A stretch of DNA of 64,000 nt from Foetidibacter luteolus. Lineage in GTDB: Bacteria; Bacteroidota; Bacteroidia; Chitinophagales; Chitinophagaceae. The stretch is from positions 80,946 through 144,945 of the forward strand of contig NZ_VVIP01000065.1 of assembly GCF_009650435.1 (NCBI RefSeq), read 5' to 3'. This document shows, piece by piece, positions 34,870 through 44,079 of this stretch. The position numbers and the translations under genes are program-made. The stretch's first letter is position 1, and every line of letters starts with the position of its first letter. The notes beneath the pieces were generated by a model. It was not told where the DNA came from. It searched no databases and saw only the letters and a list, made by a program, of their open reading frames with translations.

Positions 34870-36576
34870 TTACACCATCATGCGCTGCAACTTTTTTGTA
34901 AGTAAGAACAATATCAGCGCCGCTATGCCGCACATGAATACAAACAGCATAAAGAAGTCGTACAGGTTTGCCATTTGATAGCCCAAAAAGTTGGTGGTTC
35001 TGCCATCGGGGTAAAGAGCGCTGAGAGAGCCTGCTACTTTATTGCCAAAAGCATTGGCAGTAAACCACACCGCCATTAACAGCGAAGCGAATTTTATGGG
35101 AGACAACTTATTGACCAGTGAAAGCCCGATGGGCGACAGGCATAACTCGCCACAGGTATGTAAGGCGTACAGAATAACCAGCCACATCATACTTGCTTTG
35201 CCGCCCGATGACCCGCTGCTTACGCCCCAGGCTATCCATAAATACCCCAGGCCAACCACTAACAAGCCAATAGCCATTTTGGTGGGAGAAGATGGCTCAT
35301 GCTTTTTTAACTGCAGCCAAAACCAGGCAAAGAAGGGAGCAAACAAAATAATAAAAGTAGAGTTGAGTGATTGAAACCAGCTTGTAGGCACTTCATACAG
35401 CAATACCTGGCTTTTACCGGTGGCATATAAGTAAATATTAGCACCTGCAAGAGAGGCTGCCAGCAAAAAAAGCAGGAAATATACAGTACCCCTTAGCTGG
35501 TTATGGTAGGCGGATGCAAGGCCTTTAGCGGTTTTTTTATATAGCGTAATGGTATAGTAAACCAGCGCCGCAGACAGTGCAGTGATTAACCAGACAGGCA
35601 CTTTTAAATCCAGCTTCCTGTCTGTTTGTTTATCGGCAAACAGGGTTAACGAAGCGCCTGTTTGTTCAAAGGCGCTCCAGAAGAAAATAACGAAAAAGCA
35701 AACGATGATAATTACAGCCACTTTACTTTTTTCGGGGCCGGTTAAAGATTTGTCTGTATAAATAATGGCAGGAATAATTACAAAACAGGCCAGCAACAGG
35801 TAAAACAGGTAGCTGAATACTTTGGCATCAATGTAAAACAGGCCGATGGTAACAACAGAAAGGGCCAGCAGCCCGCCAATGGTTACCGCCGGCGACAGCG
35901 CCTGTTTGGGGCTGTTATCCGGTATCATACCCAGCACTTTATTTTCCGGGTTTACCACGTATTTTTTGTGAAACACCACCTGCACAATTACGCTGATAAT
36001 CATACCTATGCCCGCTGCCAGGAAAGCCCATTTAAAGTCAGCCGGGTTACCGGTATCGCCCACCAGGCCGCAAACAAGCGGCCCCAATGCACCGCCGGTA
36101 TTTATGCCCATGTAAAAAATGGTGTATGCCGCATCTTTCCTGTTATCGTGGGCCGGGTACAAATGGCCTACCATGGAAGATATATTGGGCTTAAAAAAAC
36201 CATTGCCAGTAATCATTAGCCCCAGGCCGGTATAAAACAGCAAAGCAGAAACATCCGGCGCAGTTTGGTACAGGGAACCGCAGAAAAATAAAATAAACTC
36301 CGATATGGCCATTACAATACCACCCGCAATTATAGACCGCTGGCAGCCCCAGTAACGGTCTGCCACGTACCCGCCCACCAGGCCCGAAAGATAGATAAGG
36401 CTGATATAACTGCCGTAGAGGTTAGAGGCGAAAACAGTATCGAACAGCAGGGCCTTGGTCATAAACAATATCAGTATGGCCCTCATGCCATAATAGTTAA
36501 ACCGTTCCCACATTTCAGTCGCGAACAGTATATACAAACCTTTGGGATGGCCCTTTTGTACGGAGGCTTGGTTCAT
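34870..36576 (-). CDS. Proton-dependent oligopeptide transporter (POT/PTR2 family)
   Basis: 568 aa, about 14 hydrophobic helices. The N-terminal signature ATEMWERFNYYGMRAIL contains the ExxER proton-coupling motif, and SGLVGGYVADRYWG is the POT/PTR2 family motif; GADIGGALG-like (NTGGALGPLVCG) and the second-half FFWSAFEQTGASLTLFADKQ segment are also characteristic. It imports di- and tripeptides with protons across the inner membrane. It stands alone with repeat-filled gaps on both sides. Substrate range beyond peptides cannot be excluded. Confidence 0.95.
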   Translation of the reverse strand: MNQASVQKGHPKGLYILFATEMWERFNYYGMRAILILFMTKALLFDTVFASNLYGSYISLIYLSGLVGGYVADRYWGCQRSIIAGGIVMAISEFILFFCGSLYQTAPDVSALLFYTGLGLMITGNGFFKPNISSMVGHLYPAHDNRKDAAYTIFYMGINTGGALGPLVCGLVGDTGNPADFKWAFLAAGIGMIISVIVQVVFHKKYVVNPENKVLGMIPDNSPKQALSPAVTIGGLLALSVVTIGLFYIDAKVFSYLFYLLLACFVIIPAIIYTDKSLTGPEKSKVAVIIIVCFFVIFFWSAFEQTGASLTLFADKQTDRKLDLKVPVWLITALSAALVYYTITLYKKTAKGLASAYHNQLRGTVYFLLFLLAASLAGANIYLYATGKSQVLLYEVPTSWFQSLNSTFIILFAPFFAWFWLQLKKHEPSSPTKMAIGLLVVGLGYLWIAWGVSSGSSGGKASMMWLVILYALHTCGELCLSPIGLSLVNKLSPIKFASLLMAVWFTANAFGNKVAGSLSALYPDGRTTNFLGYQMANLYDFFMLFVFMCGIAALILFLLTKKLQRMMV

Positions 36577-36809
36577 GTACAGCAGATTTTCGTTTATAAT
36601 TGGAGGTTATGCCTTTGCGGCGGCTGAAAATACAGAAATTATGGATATGGCAAAGAAAAGTAAGGAAGGTATGAAGTCTTTAGAGCAAGTGGTAAGGGTG
36701 TGGAGAGATAAAGTCAGTAAGGCATGGAGACATAAAGTCATCTAATGTCTGATAAATAAAGGTTCTTGTTTACATCGTACATACCCCATCATACATCTGA
36801 CATTTTTCA

Positions 36810-36965
36810 GGGGGTGCCCCTAAGCAGCGCAAGGGTCGGGCAGAACTGCGTTCGCAACCTTCGTCAAAGCAACATTCAGTTGCTTTTCCCCGCTTGTGCT
36901 ACTACTCCGGCACAAGGCCCAACCACGATGGCCTCATCGGGGTAGCCTCTTCAATCCCTCACCCG
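36810..36965 (-). repeat. Long copy (~157 bp) of the GGGTGAGGGATTG element, reverse orientation
   Basis: It reads as the complement of the 29857-30016 copy, including the extra ~55-bp segment with GCAACATTCAGTTGC. Together they define a long subtype beside the ~105-bp form. It lies in the 643-nt gap between the peptide transporter and the first GH51 gene; the rest of the gap holds the next element and no gene. Confidence 0.88.
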
Positions 36966-37058
36966 AAAGACGGCTGCAGATTTACAAGTTGCAGGTTACC
37001 GGTCTGCTGATATGTAAAAGACTGTATTTTGGCTACATCGTGGCTGGGCATTGCGTAT

Positions 37059-37195
37059 TCAATGTTGCTTAGTTTAGAAACCAATGTTACGTTAAGCGTA
37101 TAGAAACTTTTTTATTCCCTTTGCTTTTCATACATCCGCCTTCGATTCCAAAGTACCGGAATTCAGGCTGACATCCTAAACTAAAACAACATTGA
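37059..37195. repeat. 137-bp inverted-repeat-bounded element (MITE-like)
   Basis: The ends TCAATGTTGCTTAGTTTAG (37059-37077) and CTAAACTAAAACAACATTGA (37176-37195) are inverted repeats with a short mismatch in the middle. It ends 25 nt from the GH51 stop codon. No coding frame is seen inside. Confidence 0.6.
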
Positions 37196-37219
37196 TTCAC
37201 ACTTATCAGCCCCTGCTCA

Positions 37220-39199
37220 CTACATCATTTTCACCCTTACAACGGTAAATGAATAGGGGGCGGATGCAATCTCTACCTTCTTTCCCTTTAAGTCAATAAC
37301 AGATTCTTTAGGGGCTACACTCAAGGGTTCTGCAAAAGAATTGGATGCGGTCAGTTCAGCACCGCTTAATACGATAAGCGAAGCCTGTTTAGCCAGCTTT
37401 TTAATGCCGTCCAACTGAAGGGTATTGGTTTGTGCTTTGTCTGACGCATTTACAATTTTTACAATCAACTCATTGCTGTTTTTATCAATGGCTGCTGAAG
37501 CGTAAAGGCTATCCTGCCCCGCAACCACTTCATTATTTAATGTAATGGGTACTGTATGGGTGCCCTTGTTAAGAGAGTATAATTTCTGTACATAGTAACT
37601 CGGGGAGCCGTATATGTTCAGGTTGCTGGTCCAGATAAGGTCCGGTGTCCATTGCCAGGCATCAATATGGGCGAATAAGGGCGCATAAGAGGCCATGGTA
37701 ACCACATCGGCATTGCGCTCCAGGCCAGTCATATAAGCAGCTTCAGCAATGGCGCCCTGCAGGTTGTTCCTTTTTTCGCCCCTGATGCTCCAGTCAACAT
37801 GCGCAGCATACTCGCCGGCAAATACCTTTACATTGTTGCGGGGAAAAGTATCGTAACGTTTAGCGTTGCTCAAAAACCAGGATGGCGGCCGGTAGTAATG
37901 CTCATCAATAATATCAGCGTTCATTTTACGCAGTTCATCATCCAGGTAATGGTACCTCTCCGAATCAGGGTCAGTGCCGGAGCTGTTTACAATTTTAACG
38001 TCAGGATATTTAGCCTTAATGGCTTTGGTGAAAACCTGTAAACGTTCAATGTATTGAGGCCCCCAGTTTTCATTGCCAATGCCCATCATTTTAAGGTTAA
38101 ACGGAGCAGGGTGGCCCATATCGGCACGTACTTTACCCCATTTGCTGGTTACGGGGCCATTGGCGAATTCTACCAGGTCCAGTGCATCCTGCACATAGGG
38201 GTCCAGTTCGCTGAGTTGCGCCACTTCACTGCTGTTAAACTGGCAGGCCATCCCGCAGTTCAATATCGGAACCGGCTCAGCTCCTATATCCTCACAAAGC
38301 TGAAAATATTCAAAGAAGCCCAGCCCGAAAGACTGAAAATAATCCGGGAAGGGGCGGTTAGCGTATTCATAATTCCAGCGGTTAATAATCAACTGGCGTT
38401 CTTCCAGCGGGCCAATGGTTTTTTTCCATTGATAGCGGGTTGCTAATTCAGAGCCCTCTACAATACAGCCGCCGGGAAAACGTACAAAACCCGGCTTCAT
38501 ATCGGCCAGCATTTGTACCATATCAGCACGCATGCCCCCGGGTCTGTTTTTCCACGTATCGCCGGGAAAAAGGGAAATCATATCCAGGTCTATAACACCA
38601 TTGCCTTCAAACCATATATTCAACTTGCCATTGGGTGCTGTTTCGTTAGCTGTAAAACTTACCTGCTGCTTGTGCCAGCCATTACCAGCTTCAGCAGGAG
38701 AAAGGGTAGCGCCCCCCAGGTTTTTGCCTGTTGAGTCAACCAACTCCACATGCAACTGCAGCCCTGCGGATTGCTGGCGGTACATAACGGAAAAATCATA
38801 ACGCAATCCTTTCTTTATACCCATACCCCTGAAGCCGGCATTGGTAAGCCCCAGATCGCCTTTAGCAACTTTATCAGCCGTAACCCTTATAAACCGGGGA
38901 TTGGCAGAATTCTCTTCTTTGCGGTTAAGCACCAGCACTACGCCTTCTTTAAATTTTTTGTGCTGTACCGTCCAGCCCATTAATGGTTTCGCGAATTCAA
39001 AAGAACGGTTCTTTATCATCTCCGCGTAAAGGCCACCGTCAGCGCCAAAATTGATGTCTTCAAAAAATACACCCCACATGGTAGGCTGTATACCTGCTTT
39101 GGGCTCATTGGCTTTAACCGTTAATACTTTCTGCGCCATAGCGGACGAACAAAACAAACCCGCTGCAAAAGCATAAGTAACAAGTGTGCTTTTCTTCAT
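37220..39199 (-). CDS. Secreted GH51 alpha-L-arabinofuranosidase (long form with CBM-like insert)
   Basis: 659 aa, signal peptide ending SAMAQ (residue 22). Family features: WGVFFEDINFGADGGLYAEM near the start, a beta-sandwich carbohydrate-binding-like region about 85-215, RFPGGCIVEG, the acid/base Glu in MGIGNENWGPQ (near 375) and the nucleophile Glu in VFAGEYAAHVD (near 463). A C-terminal arabinofuranosidase domain ends the protein. It removes terminal alpha-L-arabinose from arabinan or arabinoxylan in the periplasm or outside. It is the last gene of the arabinose cluster and follows a repeat-bearing 317-nt gap after the other GH51. Confidence 0.94.
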   Translation of the reverse strand: MKKSTLVTYAFAAGLFCSSAMAQKVLTVKANEPKAGIQPTMWGVFFEDINFGADGGLYAEMIKNRSFEFAKPLMGWTVQHKKFKEGVVLVLNRKEENSANPRFIRVTADKVAKGDLGLTNAGFRGMGIKKGLRYDFSVMYRQQSAGLQLHVELVDSTGKNLGGATLSPAEAGNGWHKQQVSFTANETAPNGKLNIWFEGNGVIDLDMISLFPGDTWKNRPGGMRADMVQMLADMKPGFVRFPGGCIVEGSELATRYQWKKTIGPLEERQLIINRWNYEYANRPFPDYFQSFGLGFFEYFQLCEDIGAEPVPILNCGMACQFNSSEVAQLSELDPYVQDALDLVEFANGPVTSKWGKVRADMGHPAPFNLKMMGIGNENWGPQYIERLQVFTKAIKAKYPDVKIVNSSGTDPDSERYHYLDDELRKMNADIIDEHYYRPPSWFLSNAKRYDTFPRNNVKVFAGEYAAHVDWSIRGEKRNNLQGAIAEAAYMTGLERNADVVTMASYAPLFAHIDAWQWTPDLIWTSNLNIYGSPSYYVQKLYSLNKGTHTVPITLNNEVVAGQDSLYASAAIDKNSNELIVKIVNASDKAQTNTLQLDGIKKLAKQASLIVLSGAELTASNSFAEPLSVAPKESVIDLKGKKVEIASAPYSFTVVRVKMM

Positions 39200-39334
39200 T
39201 GTTAGAGATATGTAAGGTCAATCAATCTAATTGCTGCTGCCTATTGGTTCAGTTTGAAACGCACATTCCTGTGCATCAGGCCAGTATTTTTAAACAGTGG
39301 CATGCCTGCGAAAAAAGTAACAGGTTACACCACC

Positions 39335-39439
39335 GGGTGAGGGATTGAAGCGGTTACCCCGGTGAAGCCTTCGCAGCCGGGCGTTGTGCCGGAGTAATAG
39401 CGGAAAGCCCGACCCCTTGCGCAGCTTGGGGGCACCCCC
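39335..39439 (+). repeat. Short copy of the GGGTGAGGGATTG element
   Basis: Runs GGGTGAGGGATTGAAGCGG to GGGGGCACCCCC between the two GH51 genes, on the strand opposite to their transcription. Its hairpin lies within a likely polycistronic message. Confidence 0.9.
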
Positions 39440-39516
39440 AAAATAATGTAAGAACACAGACGCTGTAATACCTGTATGCGTATACAAATAATTTCAGGCC
39501 TAAAATTGTTGACGAA

Positions 39517-41049
39517 CTATTTCAGCGTAAGTACCACAACTGAAAAGGGCGGCAGTGTAACAGACAACGAATTGCCTTTAACGGAGGCGCCATCAAATGC
39601 CGCCGGTTGTACTTTGGAAGGATTATCGAAACTGTTGTAATCATTAATTTTTGGGGAACTGATGATCCTGCCTGAAGCGGAAGTAAAGTTTGCACCCGTA
39701 AGGTTTACTTCAATCTTCTGCTCTTTATGCAAATCAATATTTACCAGTGACACATGCACTGTACCGGTTGAATCTTTTGAAGCAGAAGCGGACACAGCCG
39801 GCAGTTTGATGCCTTCGGATACATAATTATTAGTTTTCAGCTTCAGCGGTAACAGGGTAGCGTCCTGGTGCACATTGTACATTTCCATAACATGGTAAGT
39901 GGGCGTTAAAATCATTTGCGGACCGTCTGTAAGTATTACAGCCTGCAATACATTAATAGCCTGTGCAAGGTTGGCCATGCGCACACGATTGGCATGGTTG
40001 TTAAAGATATTAAGTGTAACACCGGCAATCATCGCATCCCTCATGGTGTTTTGCTGGAAAAGAAAACCGGGGTTTGTGCCGGGCTCTACATCGTACCAGC
40101 CGCCCCATTCATCAACAACAAGAGCAACCCTGTTTTTGGGGTCGTATTTGTCCATGATGGCTGAATGCTTAATAATCAAGGAATCCATCTGCAACGCGGC
40201 CTTCATGGATTTTACATAATGATCCTCCAGAAAATCAACCGAAGGGCCTTTTTTGCTCCAGTCAATAACTGTGTAGTGGTGCAGGGCTACACCACCCAGC
40301 AAGCCAAGCGGGATATTTTTCATTAGTGTTTCAGTCCATTTATAATCGTCAGAGCTGGCGCCAGAAGCTATACGCATCAGGTTGCCATTTGTCCAGTCGC
40401 TCATGAAGGTGCTGTACTTGCGGTACACATCAGCATAGTATTCGGGCCGCATATTGCCGCCACAGCCCCATGCTTCATTGCCCACACCCCAGAACTTCAC
40501 GCCCCAGGATTTTTCGCGGCCATTGTTGCGGCGCAGGTCGCTCATAGGGCTTTTACCATCAAAATTTACGTACTGCACCCAGTCGGCAAGCTCCTGCACG
40601 GTACCGCTGCCCACATTACCGGCCAGGTACGGTTCGGTGCCAATCAGCTCACACATATTTAAAAAGTCGTGCGTTCCAAAGCTGTTATCTTCGGTAACGC
40701 CGCCCCACCAGCTGTTAACGATTGCCGGCCTTTTGTCTTTTGGCCCAATACCATCTTTCCAGTGGTAAGTATCGGCAAAGCAACCACCCGGCCAGCGCAG
40801 GTTGGGTACTTTCAATTTTTTCAACGCATCCACCACATCGTTGCGCACACCATTGGTATTAGGCACTTTGGAGGTATCGCCTACGTAAAAGCCACCATAA
40901 ATACAGCGCCCCAGGTGTTCGGCAAAATGGCCGTAAATATGCCTGCTTATCTTAACCGGTTTGGCGGGAGCCGCATTGAATGATGCTACATTCTGGCTGA
41001 AGCAGTTAACGCTGCAGAGCAACAAAAGAGAAAAGGCAAATTTTTGCAT
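39517..41049 (-). CDS. Secreted GH51 alpha-L-arabinofuranosidase (short form)
   Basis: 510 aa, signal peptide ending NCFSQ (residue 19), a usual length for GH51 without accessory modules. KISRHIYGHFAEHLGRCIYGGFYVG and LRWPGGCFADTYHWKDGIGP are diagnostic; the acid/base Glu is in GVGNEAWGCGG near residue 194 and the nucleophile Glu in VVDEWGGWYDV near 312. It releases L-arabinose from side chains. An AraR-type promoter-operator lies about 190 nt upstream, implying co-regulation with the arabinose catabolic genes. It differs clearly from the 659-aa enzyme, so the two probably split substrates. Confidence 0.95.
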   Translation of the reverse strand: MQKFAFSLLLLCSVNCFSQNVASFNAAPAKPVKISRHIYGHFAEHLGRCIYGGFYVGDTSKVPNTNGVRNDVVDALKKLKVPNLRWPGGCFADTYHWKDGIGPKDKRPAIVNSWWGGVTEDNSFGTHDFLNMCELIGTEPYLAGNVGSGTVQELADWVQYVNFDGKSPMSDLRRNNGREKSWGVKFWGVGNEAWGCGGNMRPEYYADVYRKYSTFMSDWTNGNLMRIASGASSDDYKWTETLMKNIPLGLLGGVALHHYTVIDWSKKGPSVDFLEDHYVKSMKAALQMDSLIIKHSAIMDKYDPKNRVALVVDEWGGWYDVEPGTNPGFLFQQNTMRDAMIAGVTLNIFNNHANRVRMANLAQAINVLQAVILTDGPQMILTPTYHVMEMYNVHQDATLLPLKLKTNNYVSEGIKLPAVSASASKDSTGTVHVSLVNIDLHKEQKIEVNLTGANFTSASGRIISSPKINDYNSFDNPSKVQPAAFDGASVKGNSLSVTLPPFSVVVLTLK

Positions 41050-41236
41050 AGCTGATAGTTATAAAAGATAATATTCCGTTTAAGAACCCTTTGCCCGTAA
41101 GGCAAGGACTTTTTAATGGCAATTACTTAAAGCCCGGGGGCCGTGGAATTGTTATGCAATCTCTGTTCACATGGCTGCAGCGTTTCTTCCAGGCGCAATC
41201 TTTTAACGGTTGCCCGTACCCCTGCTTTGAAGGCTA

Positions 41237-41272
41237 TAAAAGTACTCTTTAATTGTCATAAAAACAATTATT
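41237..41272 (-). promoter_or_regulatory. Predicted arabinose-regulated promoter and AraR operator of the GH51 genes
   Basis: On the minus strand TTG (within AATTGT) is followed after 20 nt by TACTTTTA, close to the TAnnTTTG -7 box (41237-41244). The operator AATAATTGT-N7-ACAATT spans 41251-41272 and covers the -33 element. The same operator with the same layout is in front of araB. Leader length to the GH51 start is about 180 nt. Confidence 0.7.
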
Positions 41273-41322
41273 AATTAAAAAGTTTTTCCATGCCGGGTAG
41301 CACTTATGCTACCCAGGGTATT

Positions 41323-42039
41323 CTATTGTTTAACGCTCTTTAAAGCATCTGGCTTTGGTACAAAATTGAGGAAGGCATTAAAATTGGCATTGTACTTTTT
41401 GGCATCCAGCTTAAAATAAAATGCCCCTTTTTTTGAGTTAAGCTTGTCTTTGTCTTTTTGTTTTACCAGCAGCCCGGTTGATAATACTTTCCTGCTGAAG
41501 TTACCTTTATCAAACACCACATCATATACGCTTTCGTACAGGCTTTGCAACTGCGGAATGGTAAACTTTACAGGCAATAATTCAAAAAGCAAGGGGTGCA
41601 GGGCCGCTTTGTAGCGCAGCTTTTCCTTGGCAAGTTCTACCATCCTGCTATGGTCGAAGATGAGATCTGGCAGGTGGTTGATGGGAAACCAAACAGGGTG
41701 ATAATCATCACTTAACTGTTGCTTGTATTTTTGAATGTCTATTAAAGCTGAATAGGCGATGGAAACGGTGCGCTCTACAGTATCGCGGTCTTTTTCAGTA
41801 AAGGCATGCAATTGATCCATGTATACTCCATCAAGGCCGGTAAGTTTTTTCAATACACGCTGGGCGGCTTCCTCCGCACTTTCTTCTTCCTGCACAAAAC
41901 CACCCACCAGGCTCCACTGCCCTTTAAACGGTTCAAAACCCCTTTGAATTACCAGCAATTTTAATTCCTGCCCGTCAAAACCAAATATGATGCAATCCAC
42001 CGCGAAAAGAAACCTGGTCTGATGCGTGTACCTTTTCAT
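41323..42039 (-). CDS. araR: NUDIX-domain arabinose-type repressor
   Basis: 238 aa from MKRYTHQTRFLFAVDCII at 42039; an upstream in-frame Met (42090) adds 17 unsupported residues. The NUDIX domain has LVGGFVQEEESAEEAAQRVLKKLTGLDG, in which REUxEE is replaced by RVLKKL, so the fold is probably a ligand sensor, as in the NUDIX-derived AraR regulator known from Bacteroides. The C-terminal 75 residues (LLPVKFTIPQLQSLYESVYDVV, FSRKVLSTGLLV) form the winged helix. Its place next to the arabinose symporter and araBDA supports the araR call. A paralogue is at 32033-32758. Two candidate operators are at 41251 and 48630. Confidence 0.87.
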   Translation of the reverse strand: MKRYTHQTRFLFAVDCIIFGFDGQELKLLVIQRGFEPFKGQWSLVGGFVQEEESAEEAAQRVLKKLTGLDGVYMDQLHAFTEKDRDTVERTVSIAYSALIDIQKYKQQLSDDYHPVWFPINHLPDLIFDHSRMVELAKEKLRYKAALHPLLFELLPVKFTIPQLQSLYESVYDVVFDKGNFSRKVLSTGLLVKQKDKDKLNSKKGAFYFKLDAKKYNANFNAFLNFVPKPDALKSVKQ

Positions 42040-42271
42040 GTCGTCCGATATTAGTGATACCTTAAGTTGGGATTGCCTGCTCTCTATCATTTACTTAACC
42101 GGATTTGAAATGTTTAATTGTTTTATTCCGGGTACGTTTTGTTATGGCGCAAAAGCAATCTCTATAAATGTACAATTTACAAGTAATTTGCCTCACATAC
42201 AAAGAAAAAGCAGTGGACGATGCCATAGTAACCCGGGCGCCTGCCACCAAAAAGCCAAACTCAGGACTACA

Positions 42272-43972
42272 CTACCAGAATTTAACGTACAATGCCGAAA
42301 TAAGCAATAATGTAAGGACGATTAAGGCCATGGTAGAGGGCGCTACTTTAAACATGGATTTATCCAGCTCGAACGCTTTTGGATTAATTTTTGGCCCGCC
42401 AAGGCTTATAACCACCATTAATAGTACAGTAAACATAAAGGACAGCCCCATGCATATATGGAAAGGTATAACATACACATCCTTACCATCTTTAAGGGTA
42501 TGATAAGCAGTATACAGGAATGTTTCGTTACCGAAAAGCTGTGGTGCAAACTCATTGAACAAAACGGAAAGCACAAACCCTGTAATAACACCCGCTACAG
42601 CCGCTGCACCGGTTGTTCTTTTCCAGAACATACCTAACAGGAACATGGCCAATATACCAGGACTTATGTAACCGGTGTACTGCTGTATAAACGTAAACCC
42701 ACCTTTGCCACCGATGCCTAATATGTCGCTCCAGGTAAAAATAACCGCTACTATCAGCGATACGATTACTGTTATACGCCCGGTAATAACCTGTTTCTTT
42801 TCGGTAGCTTCTTTGCCAATATATTTTTTGTAAATATCCAGCGTAAAAATGGTGGAGATACTGTTTACTTTACCCGCCAGCGATGCAACAATGGCTGCCG
42901 TTAAAGCCGCTACAGAAAGCCCTTTGAGACCAGTGGGCAAAAATGTAAGCACGGCTGAATAAGCCCCGTCTTTACCGCCGATTAATTGTGGCAAATCTCC
43001 ATGTGTGTACAACACAAAAGCGGCTATACCCGGCAGCATTACAATCAGCGGCATAAGCAGCTTTAGCAAACCGGCGAACAGGATGCCCGTACGTGCCGTG
43101 TGCAAATCTGCTCCCAGCGCCCTTTGTGTAATATACTGGTTGCAACCCCAGTAATTTAAATTGATGATCCATATACCGGCCAGGTAAGATGCCAGGCCAG
43201 GGAAAGTGATGTATTTGTCAATATCGTTTTGTGTGGAAGCCGCATTGGGCTTGGGGATAATTACCTTGAAATGCTCAGGCGCATTTTGCATGAGGGCTTT
43301 AAAACCTGCGATTGCATTGGTACCCAAACCAAATTTTTCACTTACAACGGTAAGTGCGATATAAGTAGTTATTAAACCACCGATTATTAAAACAGCTACC
43401 TGTATAACATCGGTATAAGCCACCACTTTCATACCGCCCAGCGATATAAAGAGTGCAAAAACTGCCAGCCCCACCATGATAACATGCAAATATTCGCCAC
43501 CCGAAATACCATTGATGGCTACCGCACCCAGGTATAAAATGGAAGTAAGGTTTACAAACACATAAAGGAACAACCAGAATACCGCCATGATTAATGCCAC
43601 AGTTTCGTTATACCTGGTTTTTAAGAATTGTGGCATGGTATATATCTTATTCTTGAGATACACCGGTATAAACCATACGGCCACAATAATCAGTGCAATG
43701 GCGGCTATCCATTCGTAAGCGGCAACGGCAACCCCCAGGAAAAAGCCTTCACCACTCATACCTATAAACTGTTCAGCGGAAATATTCGAGGCGATTAAGG
43801 AAGCGCCTATAGCCCACCAGGTAAGGGTTCCTTCGGCTAAAAAGAAGGCTTTGGCATCATGCTCATTCCTTTTTCGCTTGTGGTAGATAATGTACCCATA
43901 GCCCGCTACAATAATAAAGTAGAAGATAAAAACCGCGTAATCTGCAAAGGCAAGATTCTTATTCATAAGCAA
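42272..43972 (-). CDS. Sodium/solute symporter (SSS family), probable L-arabinose importer
   Basis: 566 aa, about 14 hydrophobic helices. SSS/SGLT signatures: WWAIGASLIASNISAEQFIG near residue 55, YEWIAAIALIIVAVWFIPVY and GMKVVAYTDVIQVAVLIIGG. It couples sugar entry to sodium across the inner membrane. Met1 (43972) or Met3 (43966) are both possible. Position between araA and araR indicates L-arabinose as substrate, which is inference from context. The 107-nt gap to araA contains a GTGAGTGGTGAATAG heptamer tract (43999-44035). Confidence 0.92.
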   Translation of the reverse strand: MLMNKNLAFADYAVFIFYFIIVAGYGYIIYHKRKRNEHDAKAFFLAEGTLTWWAIGASLIASNISAEQFIGMSGEGFFLGVAVAAYEWIAAIALIIVAVWFIPVYLKNKIYTMPQFLKTRYNETVALIMAVFWLFLYVFVNLTSILYLGAVAINGISGGEYLHVIMVGLAVFALFISLGGMKVVAYTDVIQVAVLIIGGLITTYIALTVVSEKFGLGTNAIAGFKALMQNAPEHFKVIIPKPNAASTQNDIDKYITFPGLASYLAGIWIINLNYWGCNQYITQRALGADLHTARTGILFAGLLKLLMPLIVMLPGIAAFVLYTHGDLPQLIGGKDGAYSAVLTFLPTGLKGLSVAALTAAIVASLAGKVNSISTIFTLDIYKKYIGKEATEKKQVITGRITVIVSLIVAVIFTWSDILGIGGKGGFTFIQQYTGYISPGILAMFLLGMFWKRTTGAAAVAGVITGFVLSVLFNEFAPQLFGNETFLYTAYHTLKDGKDVYVIPFHICMGLSFMFTVLLMVVISLGGPKINPKAFELDKSMFKVAPSTMALIVLTLLLISALYVKFW

Positions 43973-44079
43973 GAAGGTTATATAACTTTTTAATGGGGAT
44001 AACTGTGGTGAGTGGTGAATAGTGAATGGTGAACAGGATACAATCTATCCCTCTACCCACTCCCTATTTACCAGTCTTC